From assembly GCA_011634665.1 (NCBI GenBank), contig WAEK01000005.1:2861001-2925000 (forward strand): a stretch of DNA of 64,000 nt, given 5' to 3'. The first letter of the stretch is position 1. Each line of letters begins with the position of its first letter. Positions 45,980 through 56,258 of this stretch are shown piece by piece. This stretch comes from Mortierella sp. BCC40632. Lineage: Eukaryota; Mortierellomycota; Mortierellomycetes; Mortierellales; Mortierellaceae. Below the pieces are notes generated by a model. That model saw only the letters and a list, made by a program, of their open reading frames with translations, was not told the origin of the DNA and did not search any database. The translations under genes and the position numbers were made by a program.

Positions 45980-47278
45980 CAGGTGTTGCCTATATGGCAT
46001 TCGTCCGGTGGACGGACGAAAACTTTTACGGTGCTCGCAGTAAGTTTCGCGCCAAATATTGTGGTTTCGTGCCAATTATTTTGACGAGTTCGTGCTAACT
46101 AAGTTGTTTCGTTGTCCCAATTTCAAAAAATTAGCTGTAGACGCGACTAAAATCCATTCTCCGTCGAAGTCGAACTAGTGGCCGTTGATGTGTGTGTGAT
46201 ATTCTTTTAATTTCTGACCGAGAAAAAAAAAATAAGATGCTACCTACGAGGCTCTGTCGATCCCTATCTTCTTTTTTGAGTGAAGAAAGGGTGGAGAGGG
46301 GGGGGGCATCCCCGGCCACTAGTTCTCCTAGGAGAATGTGTCTAAGCCGTCTTCTATAGGCTTGACTGGTTCATTAAATTCGTAGGGATAGGTAGGCTAC
46401 TGCCTCACTGAACCAATATGTAGCGCTGGAAGAGAAAAATATCAATCTAAAGAAATAGAGGATAAAAAAAGCAGCTCAATTCCTCAGTCTTGCCCTCCTT
46501 CCCCTTCCGTCCCCTTCTCCTTGCACCTGTCTTACAAGGGAGCATCCACACATACCTTTGATACCCTATCCTAACACTACAAACCTCCACTGACTCCCTT
46601 CGGTGGTTAGCAGCCAGCCACTGTCCTGAAGCAGCCGCGGATGCGTGGCTTTCAGCAGATAGGCTACAGTCTATATGTGCAGCCTCACAAAGTTGTCTCC
46701 TTTTCATTCTCGCTTATCCTTCAGCACCTTTTTTCATTACCCGCACTGCTTGCTTCGTCAATCAAACGCACCTACTCTCGCATCTCCTTTGTTTCTTCTA
46801 CTGGCCATCAACACTCACGTGCTCCTTATTACCTTCTTTACGGCACACAACCACACCCAGGTAAGATTGTTCTTGTACACAATTTCATCCCAATGCATAC
46901 TCTTCTCGACCCGGGCGATTTACCATTCCATCCTGGAGTCGGGTCGCCTGCGCAGCTGAGTGTTGCGGTTTGAGAGTCAACTGTTGTCAGGCGCTGTCCA
47001 TTAGCCGATCTGTGAATGAATACGGTTGATGTGTACAAGAGTGGCGTAACATTCATCCAATTCATTCTCCTCATGACCCGTGCGACTTACCATTCATCAG
47101 AATCGGGTCGCGTGCGCATTTGAGCGTGAGGATCGATGGTCAAACTTAACTAGCCTAGGGACTCAGAGCCGCTCTAGTGCTGGGAAAGCTTTGATTGCCA
47201 CAGTGTTCTTTTTTACCTGCACCAATGTGGCGTGTTTCTTGAGCACACTAAAGCGTATCTCTAATTTTTGTGTAACAG
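45980..47278. repeat. Region downstream of gene C, with degenerate repeats
   Basis: Just after the stop, about 46046-46110 holds three related copies of TTTCGTGCCAA (TTTCGCGCCAAATATTGTGG, TTTCGTGCCAATTATTTTG, GTTCGTGCTAAC), a candidate transposon end or guide-RNA region. A direct duplication of about 75 bases lies at about 46896-46970 and 47063-47137 (shared TTACCATTC...TCGGGTCGC...TGCGCA...TGAG). No other gene recognised. Confidence 0.45.
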
Positions 47279-48006
47279 ATGGATGGAGATCGCACATTTC
47301 AAAAGCAACTGCAATGGTTGTTGGACCTCCTGGAAGCCGGTGAAGCTGATCGTGTGAGGATGCAGACATTTGCAAAGACATTTCACTACACTCGGGAGGA
47401 GTCAGTCGAGGAGGCCTACCTGAAGCTCATTCAGTCACCAAGAATCTCACTCGCTCGTTGACAAACCCTCCAGCAGGAATTATAACGCCTTCAAAGTCAA
47501 CAACGCAAAGCAATATTGGGAATCCATACAAATGAAATACGGTCTCAAGAGTGTTGCAAGAAGGGTTGCTGTGGTTACCGCTGAAGCTGGACTTCATGAA
47601 GCACAAGAGTAGTATTCAGCATATCCGACCGCCTCTTCCAAAACGACAACGAGAATGAGAAAGCCAGAATTCCCTGAATCTCATGTGGAGCTCAATTCCG
47701 CGAATGACATGACGCCGAATGAGAACAAAGTACTTGCAGACCGGAGCACCTCTACGCCATCAGACGTCTCTTCAGGTAAAGCTATGGCATTTTTCTTTAT
47801 TAGTATAATTTATCATTTCTTCACTTGGCTTAGGCGTTTACTTTGGTTTCTTACCATAGATTCTGTCTCGTCTTCTGCGTCTGAACCGGTTCCTCGCTCT
47901 GTTCCAAGAAAAAAGGTGGTTTTTGCCATAGAAGGACCTTGGCATAGCCTCACCGTTTCGTTGACGAAGATTGTAATTACAATGAATAGGTGTTGGATCT
48001 ATCAAT
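47279..48006 (+). pseudogene. Uncharacterised accessory gene fragment, decayed
   Basis: Begins ATG 47279 after an acceptor-like TAACAG: DRTFQKQLQWLLDLLEAGEA, EEAYLKLIQSPRISLA. A frameshift at about 47455 leads to NYNAFKVNNAKQYWESIQMK and SVARRVAVVTAEAGLHEAQE, where TAG at about 47611 interrupts (next sense YSAYPTASSK). It continues to a GT-AG intron (47776-47860) and a short Lys/Ser tail. The coding style resembles repetitive genes in Mortierella-like fungi, but no family is recognised. Confidence 0.4.
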
Positions 48007-48009
48007 AGC

Positions 48010-48616
48010 CTGAGACTGACATCATTTTTTTTTCTTTTTTAAATAAAGGTTATTGGAGAGAAAAACATAACTTTTCCAGCTCCAGAGTCGACAATGTCAT
48101 CTACACATGCTCAACTCTTCGATCATGCTGTAAAATCGATGTAGGAGTATCAAGCTCAGCTACCCCAAGGAAAGGGCATATTATTTGCTTGCCTATCAGC
48201 AAGCCATTAGTGCAGTTTGCCAGATCCATGACCAAAATGGCTGAGCTAATGATAAAATGACGATCACCAGCTCTATAGTAAGAAAAAAAAAGGTCACTAC
48301 TCCATAGAACATGTTTGGGGTATCCATCCAGAAGCACTCCCTCTCGATTTTTGGAATGAAGATAAAGCGCCATAACACCTTAATTCTCGACTGTCGCTCA
48401 TATTTCGAAGGTGTGTAGTGCATGATGGATGCATCCATATCGCTTATTTTTTATTTTTTCTTTTATGTTCCTGTCGCTCATGCTTCGTCAAGTCAAGCAG
48501 GTGGTGAAGCATGTACATTCGCGGTACTGTTGCGTACAGCGTCAACACATACACATCCACCCTTTAATCACGCAGCCGGAGTGAAAGGGAGAAATGAAAG
48601 ACGCGTTCTCAAAAGA
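48010..48616. other. Non-coding stretch
   Basis: No gene supported. Short minus-strand frames (LLIGKQIICPFLGVAELD) are too short to assign. T-rich tracts at 48024-48040 and 48446-48462. Confidence 0.35.
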
Positions 48617-49020
48617 ACAAATCTCTGCAACAAATGGCTTAATCTCAGCGGATCGACGCAACAGAGCGTCTCTACTGCTTACAATACCACGTTACTTAAA
48701 AGTCGTCTGCAATGGATTTATCTCTTCCAATATTTGAAATTAGCATTAGCAGGTGCCTCACAGCGCCTTTCCGCACTGCAAGACCTCCCCACGTAGTATG
48801 ACTCAGAACCCCCCACGGGAGTCTATTCGTATTCAACTAGATATCGGAAAAGGCGGTAATCGTCGCGTTCTAGCTCGGATTCTGACTTAGAGGCGTTCAG
48901 CCATAATCCAACGGATGATAGCTTCGGGTCATTGCCTGCTCAGGCAGACCCAAATACCAATTATCCGAATGAAGTGTTCCTCTCGTACTAACTTCAATTA
49001 CTATTGCAACAACACTTCAT

Positions 49021-49075
<55 letters not shown>

Positions 49076-49119
49076 ATTTGTGGGTGAACAATCCAACGCT
49101 TACTGAATTCTGCTTCAGT

Positions 49120-49154
<35 letters not shown>

Positions 49155-49196
49155 AAACGTCGCTATGAACGCTTGGCTGCCACAAGCCAGTTATCC
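48617..49196 (-). rRNA. 28S rRNA 3'-terminal fragment, copy 2 (partial)
   Basis: Reverse-strand match to the last ~580 bases of large-subunit rRNA, from GGATAACTGGCTTGTGGC (49196) through GACCGTCGTGAGACAGG, AGTACGAGAGGAAC and GCTGAGATTAAGCC to the 3' end near 48617. Better conserved than copy 1. The conserved upstream 28S sequence (TACCACAG) is absent, so it starts at nearly the same base as copy 1. Confidence 0.93.
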
Positions 49197-49465
49197 TCAC
49201 CTTTATCCTATATAGAAATCCAAAGGACAAATTGGGTCATCCCTACATTGCCTAGGACGCAACACCTCTTTGTATCTCGCCTCAACCTCCTTAGCCCTGC
49301 CCTCCTCTGTCCATCCCATCACAGTCCCCTTTCTGGCTCCTTGTTCCCCCTCTTTGACCCTCTTTCTCTGATCCCTTGTTCCCTTTCTTTGTCCCTCCAC
49401 AAGCCAGTTACCACCCTTGATCCTCTTTTTGCATTCCTCCTTTGTTGCTTTTGGTGCTGGTCGTT

Positions 49466-49620
49466 TTTATGCATCCATCCTCACATCTCTTTACCTTGAT
49501 CTTTTTATGCATCCCTCCTTTCTTACTCTATCCCTTGATCCTTTAATGCATCCCTCCTATTATGCATCCCTCCTTTCCTACTCTATCCCTTGATTCTTTT
49601 ATGCATCCCACCTCGCGATC
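49466..49620 (+). repeat. TTATGCATCCCTCC minisatellite
   Basis: Five degenerate copies of ATGCATCC(C/A)TCC separated by pyrimidine-rich spacers such as TACTCTATCCCTTGAT. It lies in a pyrimidine-rich stretch (49197-49740) between two 28S fragments. Confidence 0.7.
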
Positions 49621-49748
49621 TATCAATTGGTCCCCCTCTCAACTCTCTCGTCCCCCCTCTAGTCTCTCCCAGCCCTCTCTCTCCATCCCCTTGTTATCCG
49701 CTCATCCCTCTCCTCCACTATCCACCGCAACAAACATGAACAATGTGA

Positions 49749-49857
49749 GCCGATTAACACTACGTCAACGCGCTCTCAGCTCAATACAAAGAGGAGAAAG
49801 CGCTGACACGGAAGAATCAAAAACAGCGTCGCAATGAGTGCTTGGTTGCCACAAGCC
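49749..49857 (-). rRNA. 28S rRNA fragment, copy 3 (degenerate)
   Basis: On the minus strand GGCTTGTGGCAACCAAGCAC and TTTTTGATTCTTCCGTGTCA parallel the first ~110 bases of copies 1 and 2 with many substitutions. It begins at the same 28S position and is cut on its 3' side. Same orientation as copy 2, about 550 bases away. Confidence 0.6.
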
Positions 49858-50438
49858 TCAAGACTTGTCATCACTGTGCAGGACCATTTTTGCTCTCCTA
49901 TTCAATTTTTTTTTTTATCTTTTTTTGTTGTCCCTCCCCTAAAACCTTTTTTTATTTTTGATTCCCTGCATGAGAATCTTGACCTCTTTGGCATCTGTCG
50001 TATTTCGGGGGGTGCTCTTGGTGTTGTCTTCTGGTGCCGCCATCTCTGACGTTGCCCAATTTCTGATCCCTGTCCTGAACCGTCCCCTTCGCCACAATCT
50101 CTACTACAACCACTGCTTATCTTTTTCTTGGGTCCCGCCCCTTGATGGCGTCGATACTTTTGGTCTTCCTGACATATAAAGACAACGCTGCCGTCATCTT
50201 CCACCAGCAACTTCGATCTCATACCGCGTCTACCACCCACAGCAATTACAAGAAAGCCCACCACAAGAGACTTGAATCCTAACACTCCATTGTTGATCCA
50301 TTGCTTGTAAGATTTAGATTTGTGCTTCATATTGTGTACAGGGTAATGGCTACAGGTTACCAATGATAGAGAAATGTGCTTGATCAATGGTCCCTCTCTA
50401 ACCATGCTTATGAAAACCTCTCAGTCTTACAGTACAAG
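49858..50438. other. Upstream region of the secreted protein
   Basis: T-rich at 49906-49960; otherwise no gene recognised. It should include the promoter of the gene at 50439. Confidence 0.4.
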
Positions 50439-50759
50439 ATGTTGCACCACGGACTCAAGAGCCTGGTTCTTATTGGGCTCATCTTAATCGTAGCCCATCT
50501 TTCAGTGCTCGTTGCTGGAGAAACATATTGTTCATTCCGCGAAGAAGCTAATGGCATCTGTGAGTATTGCTGTACCTGTCCCTACCAAATTGCGGCCCTT
50601 TGTGCATCCACTCAGTCGGAAACTTGCAAGTATTATAACTTGAATACATCTGGCTCGGGCTGTGCCGCAGCACACTGGCAATGTAGTTTTACTAAGCCGA
50701 CAAACCCGGGAGCAAAGTGCCCCAGTGTATTCGGGAAAGGAGGTAGCTTTCGAATGTAG
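50439..50759 (+). CDS. Small secreted cysteine-rich protein
   Basis: 106 codons from ATG 50439 to TAG 50757; an upstream in-frame start at 50376 is less likely because it would precede the signal peptide. Residues ~7-27 are a clear signal segment (LVLIGLILIVAHLSVLVAG), with likely cleavage before ETYC. The mature ~79 residues have ten cysteines (patterns ICEYCCTC, ETCKYY, GCAAAHWQC, AKC), so five disulfides are possible. There is no membrane span or GPI signal at the C-terminus (GKGGSFRM). The frame is intact, unlike almost everything around it. Role unknown; size and Cys content fit an extracellular effector or antimicrobial-type protein. It sits between the rRNA fragments and crinkler 2. 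Confidence 0.68.
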   Translation: MLHHGLKSLVLIGLILIVAHLSVLVAGETYCSFREEANGICEYCCTCPYQIAALCASTQSETCKYYNLNTSGSGCAAAHWQCSFTKPTNPGAKCPSVFGKGGSFRM

Positions 50760-51042
50760 TTATCCTTAGCCGACAAACTCAATAACAATGTGTCTCAAGA
50801 AAATCTACTCTGGAGGTGGACTTTGATTGATCCAACAGAACAGCACACAGCGTAGCCTTATTAAATATAAATCTCTCTGTCCCTACTTGCAAGTTGGAAC
50901 ATGGTTATACTGAGTTTCATTTAGGCCACCACTGGAGGAGCCCTGTCCTCGCTCAGCGATTGAATAAAGCTCCCTCTCGTTATTAATAATGGAAGTATAT
51001 TCTTGGAGTGGCCAACTAGACTGAGAAAGGTGCAATGATGAA
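50760..51042. other. Intergenic region between secreted protein and crinkler 2
   Basis: Convergent 3' regions; no gene recognised. Confidence 0.4.
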
Positions 51043-54000
51043 TTAGCTTCTCTGTTTTTTGAAGCTGTTGTCATCGCCGCTGTCATCCTCGTCAACAGAA
51101 CGCTTTCGAGCATTCTTGAGTCGATCAATAAAATCTACATGCTCTTGGGGGAAAATGTTGCCAAAATTGTTATCGCCCATGTTGATCACGACCTGCTGAA
51201 CACCACTTGTGTCCTTTGGGAGATCTGAAGGTGCCAGTAGCTTGTCACTCCATTTGGTAGGATATGCAACAATCATACTGATGTAGACATTGTTGGGACA
51301 GCACTTGCGGAAAGACTTTACATGCGCCTCAATTTTGCATGCCGAGACTGTGCTGAGTGCCTCATTCCAGTCCCTCTCGGAAAAGTTGGATGACCCTTGA
51401 TGCAGCTTCATCTGCACAAAAATAGGCACTAACCGAGCACCATCGATCCGAATAAAGAAAACCAAATCCGGTCCTGACGGTTTGGACTTGGGGAAGAAAA
51501 ATGGGGCGACAGCCATGTTGTTTCGAGTTAACTGTTGGTTGACATGGGCATCCATGAAATCCTCAATCGACATCGTTGCATGGGTCGTGCCTTGCTCGAG
51601 TCCAGGTTCTCTCCACCCAATGATCTCCACTTTACCGACGAGAGCTGGACACATTTCAGAAATGGCAGGCTGATGTGGCTAATCCGATAGAGGTTGTTTG
51701 TTGAATGTCTCACTAAAAACATTCATCATGAACCTCTCAAACACACATCCTTGATCAGAGGCTGTCGCTTTCACCATGCGTTTCCGTACCTCCTTCTTGA
51801 AATAGGGATCTGTGGCCATGAAATAGTTCTCCGCAGCCTTGGAAACGAAGGACTCATCCAAAACGGTAGTAGCCTTACCCGAAATGATTTTGATTCGACC
51901 AAACGCATGCTCCACCAACTGAGGATCTACCTCCTTGAGGACAAGGTCTTGACTCCCAAACATGCATCTCTGGTACATTAGGAGACCGAGCATGGTCTCG
52001 ATAGAATCCGCGAGTCGATGTTTGTATTGACTGTGTTTGTCGTGAAGACGCCTGATCTCGTAGCAAATGTTACCTTTGATGTGTCGATTTGCCCAAGATA
52101 CTAGCCTATCCTCAGCATCTTCGATGGTCTTCCTCCATGTACCAGGGTCGTTGTTTTCAATAATCCTCTCTATAGACAGAAAGACATTAAGGTTGCAGAT
52201 GTTGAGCATACTGGGCATGAGATTATCTTTGCTCCTTCCCATCATGCTGGTATCAAGTTAACATACCAATTGCTGCTATAGCCGGACGATAGCGACCCGC
52301 AAACTTTTCGTACAACATGTCGGCTGCCTCCAGTGGAAGTTGCTCGTCCAGAGCCAGCTTGGACTGCTCGTCTTCTAGACACGTCTGCACCCGAGAAATA
52401 TAGGCTTTGATTGAGATTTTCTCAGACCAGCCGGGAGATTCTAGATATTCAAAGGGAGTGGAACTATCCTTCAAACCAGAACCAGAGCTCTGGACCCAGA
52501 AGAGTGTGTTGACGCTAAGTCCTGTGCCACACGTTACCAGAGTGAGCTGTAGCTGACCAATATCTCGAAACGCATGGAGGATAGGTGAGAGTAATGGTCG
52601 AGCAGGGTTCACAAAGTCTGATTCTGACCTGAAAAAGTCGTTGAAACTGTCACCCAGGATCTGTGCTTCGTCGTTAATGATGAGTAGTCGAGTATTGTCC
52701 TTGATCATTGGTAGACATCCGCGGGTGACAAGGCGTGTCTTCGTACTCTCAAAGACATCGCTGACGTAGTCTGAGAGTGGGAGCTCGTGATAATCCACCA
52801 GTCTGGGGAATTTGCGGAACAGCGTGTTGAAAATGTCTTCAAATAGAACATGCCTAAAGCAGAGCCCAGCGTGCACTGGTAAACGTCTTGCTACAGCCGG
52901 GGCCACCCAGGCAATACTTGAGGACGAGAAGCCGAGAGAAGAACAGCAAGAGTGTGATCCTCTGTACAAAATGGCTGTTGGCTTCGAAATCCACGACCGT
53001 AGAAGAGTCCTGGAGGTCTTCAAGCGTTTGCGGACGGTGTTGTGAAGAGTCATCATATCCGAAGAGCCTCAGTCATCATCGGCAGCATTGAAATAGAATC
53101 CCCAGTGCTGAGAGAGAAGCTCGATTACAGCACGGGTCTTGCCACAGCCTATATCAGTACAAATGAAGATAACTGTCAGTAAGAATATGTATCCAAGATG
53201 ATGATGATTATCCACAAACTGTGGGTTGATGAAGCCAACTTACCAGAGACTCCAAGACGGGTATATTGTATCGATTGTTCTCTTTAACGAGTTCGAGAAT
53301 GGAACCGGCTGCAAAATTCCTTGAGATCGAGTCGGGTATAGTTGGGTCAGGGAGATCCATGAACAGTAGACTTGGTCGAGTCTCTGGTGGTTTTCCGAGT
53401 CCACGACGCCATGCTCTTGGTAAACCACGAATGGATCCTGTTGTAGTAGGTATCGCCCCATCACCCCTCACAAACGCGTCCAGAAACTTGGTAGTGTTTG
53501 ATCCTGGTGCAAAGAACTTTTCCGTGATTGCTCTGATGTCGGCATGGATGTCACCTTGCATGAGAAGAAAGGGTGCGATGTTAGAACCACGAAAAGAAAA
53601 AAAAGGTAGACAAGAGACAAGAGAGCACGAGTAAACTCATACCAGACAGCGGCGAACTGGGACGAGAGCCATCCGAGTGGTAACCGGGAAGTGAGGTCAG
53701 TGAGCGAGAAGGCGCAGGCGCATGGACTAGAAATGAAAAGAATAGGGTTAGTCTGTTGAAATAGCTCATGGTGACAGGATCAATCAACAAGACGCGTCTC
53801 AAATACCTTGGGGAGGAGGCCGCTGGACAATGATGTGGATTGTCTTTTTGGGAGGCGCCTCTGGAAAGGCATCAGTAATGTCATCTGTCTCATCAAGCTC
53901 CTCTTTCGACAGGACATCGGCGAGCCAGATTTCTTTGCGGTCTTTCTTAGGTGCGACAGGGACAGAGGCCTTCCATAGAGTGAGGTCTTTGGCGGTAATG

Positions 54001-54100
54001 TCGTCAAAATCAGGAGTCTGTTCAGCTTTGATGAGCCTCTTGAGCTCCCCGATTGTCTTGGAGGAGTCAATCGTTCTCTCCATATCATAGTGACTTGTTT
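51043..54100 (-). pseudogene. Crinkler (CRN) effector-like gene 2, disrupted and 5'-truncated
   Basis: Paralogue of crinkler 1 in the opposite orientation. The header survives from IDSSKTIGELKRLI, through DLTLWKASVPVAP to PPKKTIHIIVQRPP; the first ~20 residues (the LFCLVDGE part) are missing and replaced by sequence next to the dispersed repeat. Later blocks: VHAPAPSRSLTSLPGY, RGLPRAWRRG, Walker A split by an intron (GCGKTR), Walker B LLIINDEAQILGD intact, HAFRDIGQLQLTLVTCGTGL, and the C-terminal nuclease-like domain (SGKATTVLDESFVSKA, GPDLVFF...FVQMKLH). Lesions: one base missing before the Walker A intron at ~53242; TGA at 53069-53071; frameshifts between ~53050 and 52870; TAG at 52854-52856; TAG at 51679-51681. 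At three stops crinkler 1 has TGG, CAG and TGG. Confidence 0.85.
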
Positions 54101-54149
54101 GCTCCTGCGCTGCGCCCACCTTTTGATGCTCCACTCCATCGTTCTCTCA

Positions 54150-54905
54150 CACCTCACCCATCCATCCATCCATCCATCCATCCACACACACACACACACT
54201 CTCTCTCTCTCTCCCCAACAAATCTTGTAACTCTTGAGTACGTATTGCCCTCCACAATTATCGTTGTGCTGGTGGAAATGTAATTGTTTTTTATCCTCCA
54301 AGGTGGCAGGAAAAGATGTCCATTAGGTGCATCGTCGGCTGGTTGGCGGATGCACTCATCTTTTCTGTCAGTCAACTTGGACATGATTGGGGTGTATCAT
54401 GTTACACTATGCCTCAATAATGTGGTCTTAGTGAGGGTGCGATTTAGACTCCTAGCTCTACTATCCTCATATTCTTCTGTCGGCCTCTTGGCGGGAAGAG
54501 ATGTCCATCGGATTTACTGTCGGCCTCATGGCGGGCGCATCCAGGTACAGTATTTCTTTACTCTGGCCGATTTGGTCATATTGAGGTAAGGTTTGTAACG
54601 CTAGGCCTCAGTCGAGGTGGGCTTTGTGAGGGTGCGATGTAGACTCCTTGCTCTGCTATCCTTATACTCTTCTGTCGGCCTCTTGGCGGGAAGGGATGTC
54701 CATCAGGTGCATCGTCGGCCTCGTGGCGGGTGCATCAAGGTAAAGTATGTCTCTTCTGTCGGCCGGTTTTGGCGGGAAGGATCTGGTCAGTGTCCACCAG
54801 CACTCGGATGTGATTACCTTCCAAACATGACGTGCCTCAGGATAGTTTTTACTCACTAAGCCATTGGCGCCTTCCTATTCTCTCTGGGTCCTCCTCTACT
54901 CTACA
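54150..54905 (-). repeat. Dispersed repeat, copy 2, ending in microsatellites
   Basis: Inverse copy of 38390-39178. On the minus strand it starts at about 54905 and ends with (GT)n and (GGAT)n near 54160-54210. Its microsatellite end abuts the truncated 5' end of crinkler 2. Confidence 0.85.
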
Positions 54906-54918
54906 GGCACACCACCAA

Positions 54919-54958
54919 AAAGAGAGAGAGAGAGAGAGAGATAGAGAGAGAGAGAGAA
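54919..54958. repeat. GA microsatellite
   Basis: (GA)n interrupted by one TA, directly beside copy 2 of the dispersed repeat. Confidence 0.8.
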
Positions 54959-54974
54959 GGTTAATGAGATTTGT

Positions 54975-55300
54975 TGAAGTTGACTGTGGTGCACAAGTAC
55001 CCAAAGAGACCTAAAGACACGGTAACATACCAGGTAAATGACTTTCAGCGCCAATATAGATATCTCGTCCATGATTCTAGTCATGTCCTGACGACTTTCT
55101 GCAATTTGAATGAGTGTTTTGAGGCGGGGCAGGAGTTCAGGGCGAACAATTCTCTTGAAGGTTGTAGGACATGTCCTTATTTTTTCAAAGTCTCCAAGGA
55201 CATTGTCTACGGCATCGTCTGGGTCGTCATCTGGGTCGTCATCTGCGCGGTTTCGTTTGGAGGACCCTTCAAAAAGAAAAATGATCCTTTGGTCAAAAAA
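54975..55300 (-). pseudogene. Helical coding remnant, possibly mobile-element N-terminus
   Basis: Minus-strand frame of about 100 codons: a D-rich stretch (DDDPDDDPDDAVDNVLGDFE), then TFKRIVRPELLPRLKTLIQI and DMTRIMDEISILALKVIYLV. The helical R-P-E-x-x-x-x-L style resembles N-terminal regions of Fanzor-like/transposon proteins of these fungi, but no motif is decisive. No start identified; upstream it runs into a minisatellite. Confidence 0.3.
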
Positions 55301-55302
55301 GG

Positions 55303-55450
55303 AAAAGTGACCCTTCCAAAAAAAAGTGACCCTTCCAAAAAAAAGTGACCCTTCCAAAAAAAAGTGACCCTTCAAAAAAAAAAAAAGTGACCCTTCAAAA
55401 AAAAAAAAAAGTGTCCCTTGATCGAAAAAGGAAGAGTGACCCTTCGATGA
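55303..55450 (+). repeat. AAAAAAAAGTGACCCTTCC minisatellite
   Basis: About seven units of 18-22 bases sharing GTGACCCTTC followed by an A run of variable length. Unit divergence rises toward 55450. Confidence 0.85.
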
Positions 55451-55976
55451 AAAGAATAAGAGTGGCTACTTGAAAAAGGCGACAGGTTGAAAGGAGTTGG
55501 AAAGGGTTTATTTGAAGAGACTTTGGAAAGTTGCAGGAAGTTGTGGCCCAGTTTCAGGAGTTTACGCTCCAGGAGTTGATGGGCATTGTCGATGTCTTTT
55601 GTTCTGCGTTTCATGTGGCTAGAATGCGATCCAAGGGATTGATAGGAGAAGTAGGCACATGATGGTTTGACTGAAGATCTCACCACTGGTGAAAAAAAAA
55701 AAAAAAAAAAAAAAAAGACTTTTCATAGGGCTTATTTGATCCCATTTATATTGTTGTGTGCAAAAGCCAGCTCCGCGAAAGCGGACAGCCCAGACCTTCG
55801 GAAATGATTGCAACAGAAAAAGTGACCAAGAAAGTGCAAGCAAGTCTGCTTTATTAAAGTATGTATAGTGGTAAGAGGTAGGCAAAGTAAGACGGGTTGC
55901 GTATATCTGTCTGTGCAATCCCCTTTCCCAACGGACCTACCTGACTTCAGACGACAAGGATCTCCGTCCTTCATTT
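55451..55976. other. Non-coding stretch
   Basis: A run at about 55691-55716; no gene supported. Confidence 0.4.
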
Positions 55977-56183
55977 GTGACACAGCAATTCCACAGGTAC
56001 ATGGCTAAATTTTTAATTTTCTGTTTGGAGGAATATTTGTCAACCAATAATCATGAAGGGAGATCTTGTGCGGTTGTGATAGGAGTCACGGACTATGGGC
56101 TGAGGACCATGAGTGAGACTGTGGGAGTCAGCATTACTGCAAGACGAGGGTTGAACAGCCATTGCTATGAGGGGATGTGCTAA
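55977..56183 (+). mobile_element. Fanzor/TnpB-like fragment (RuvC-I region)
   Basis: Short frame with EGRSCAVVIGVTDYGLRTMS, ETVGVSI. It is close to the RuvC-I block of gene B (GGTDYGLRTMGETVGVSI) at 40.6 kb. Truncated on both sides. Confidence 0.6.
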
Positions 56184-56258
56184 AGGAGGAGGATCATTCG
56201 CGTGATCCAAGGCTGTGGTTTCAACCAATATTGGCTTGGCTGCGCGCTGGCTGTGCTC

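Noticed and set aside
31288..48617. Interpretation of the 28S fragments as a normal rDNA array
   Set aside because: Only 3' ends are present, in opposite orientations, with substitutions in invariant positions.
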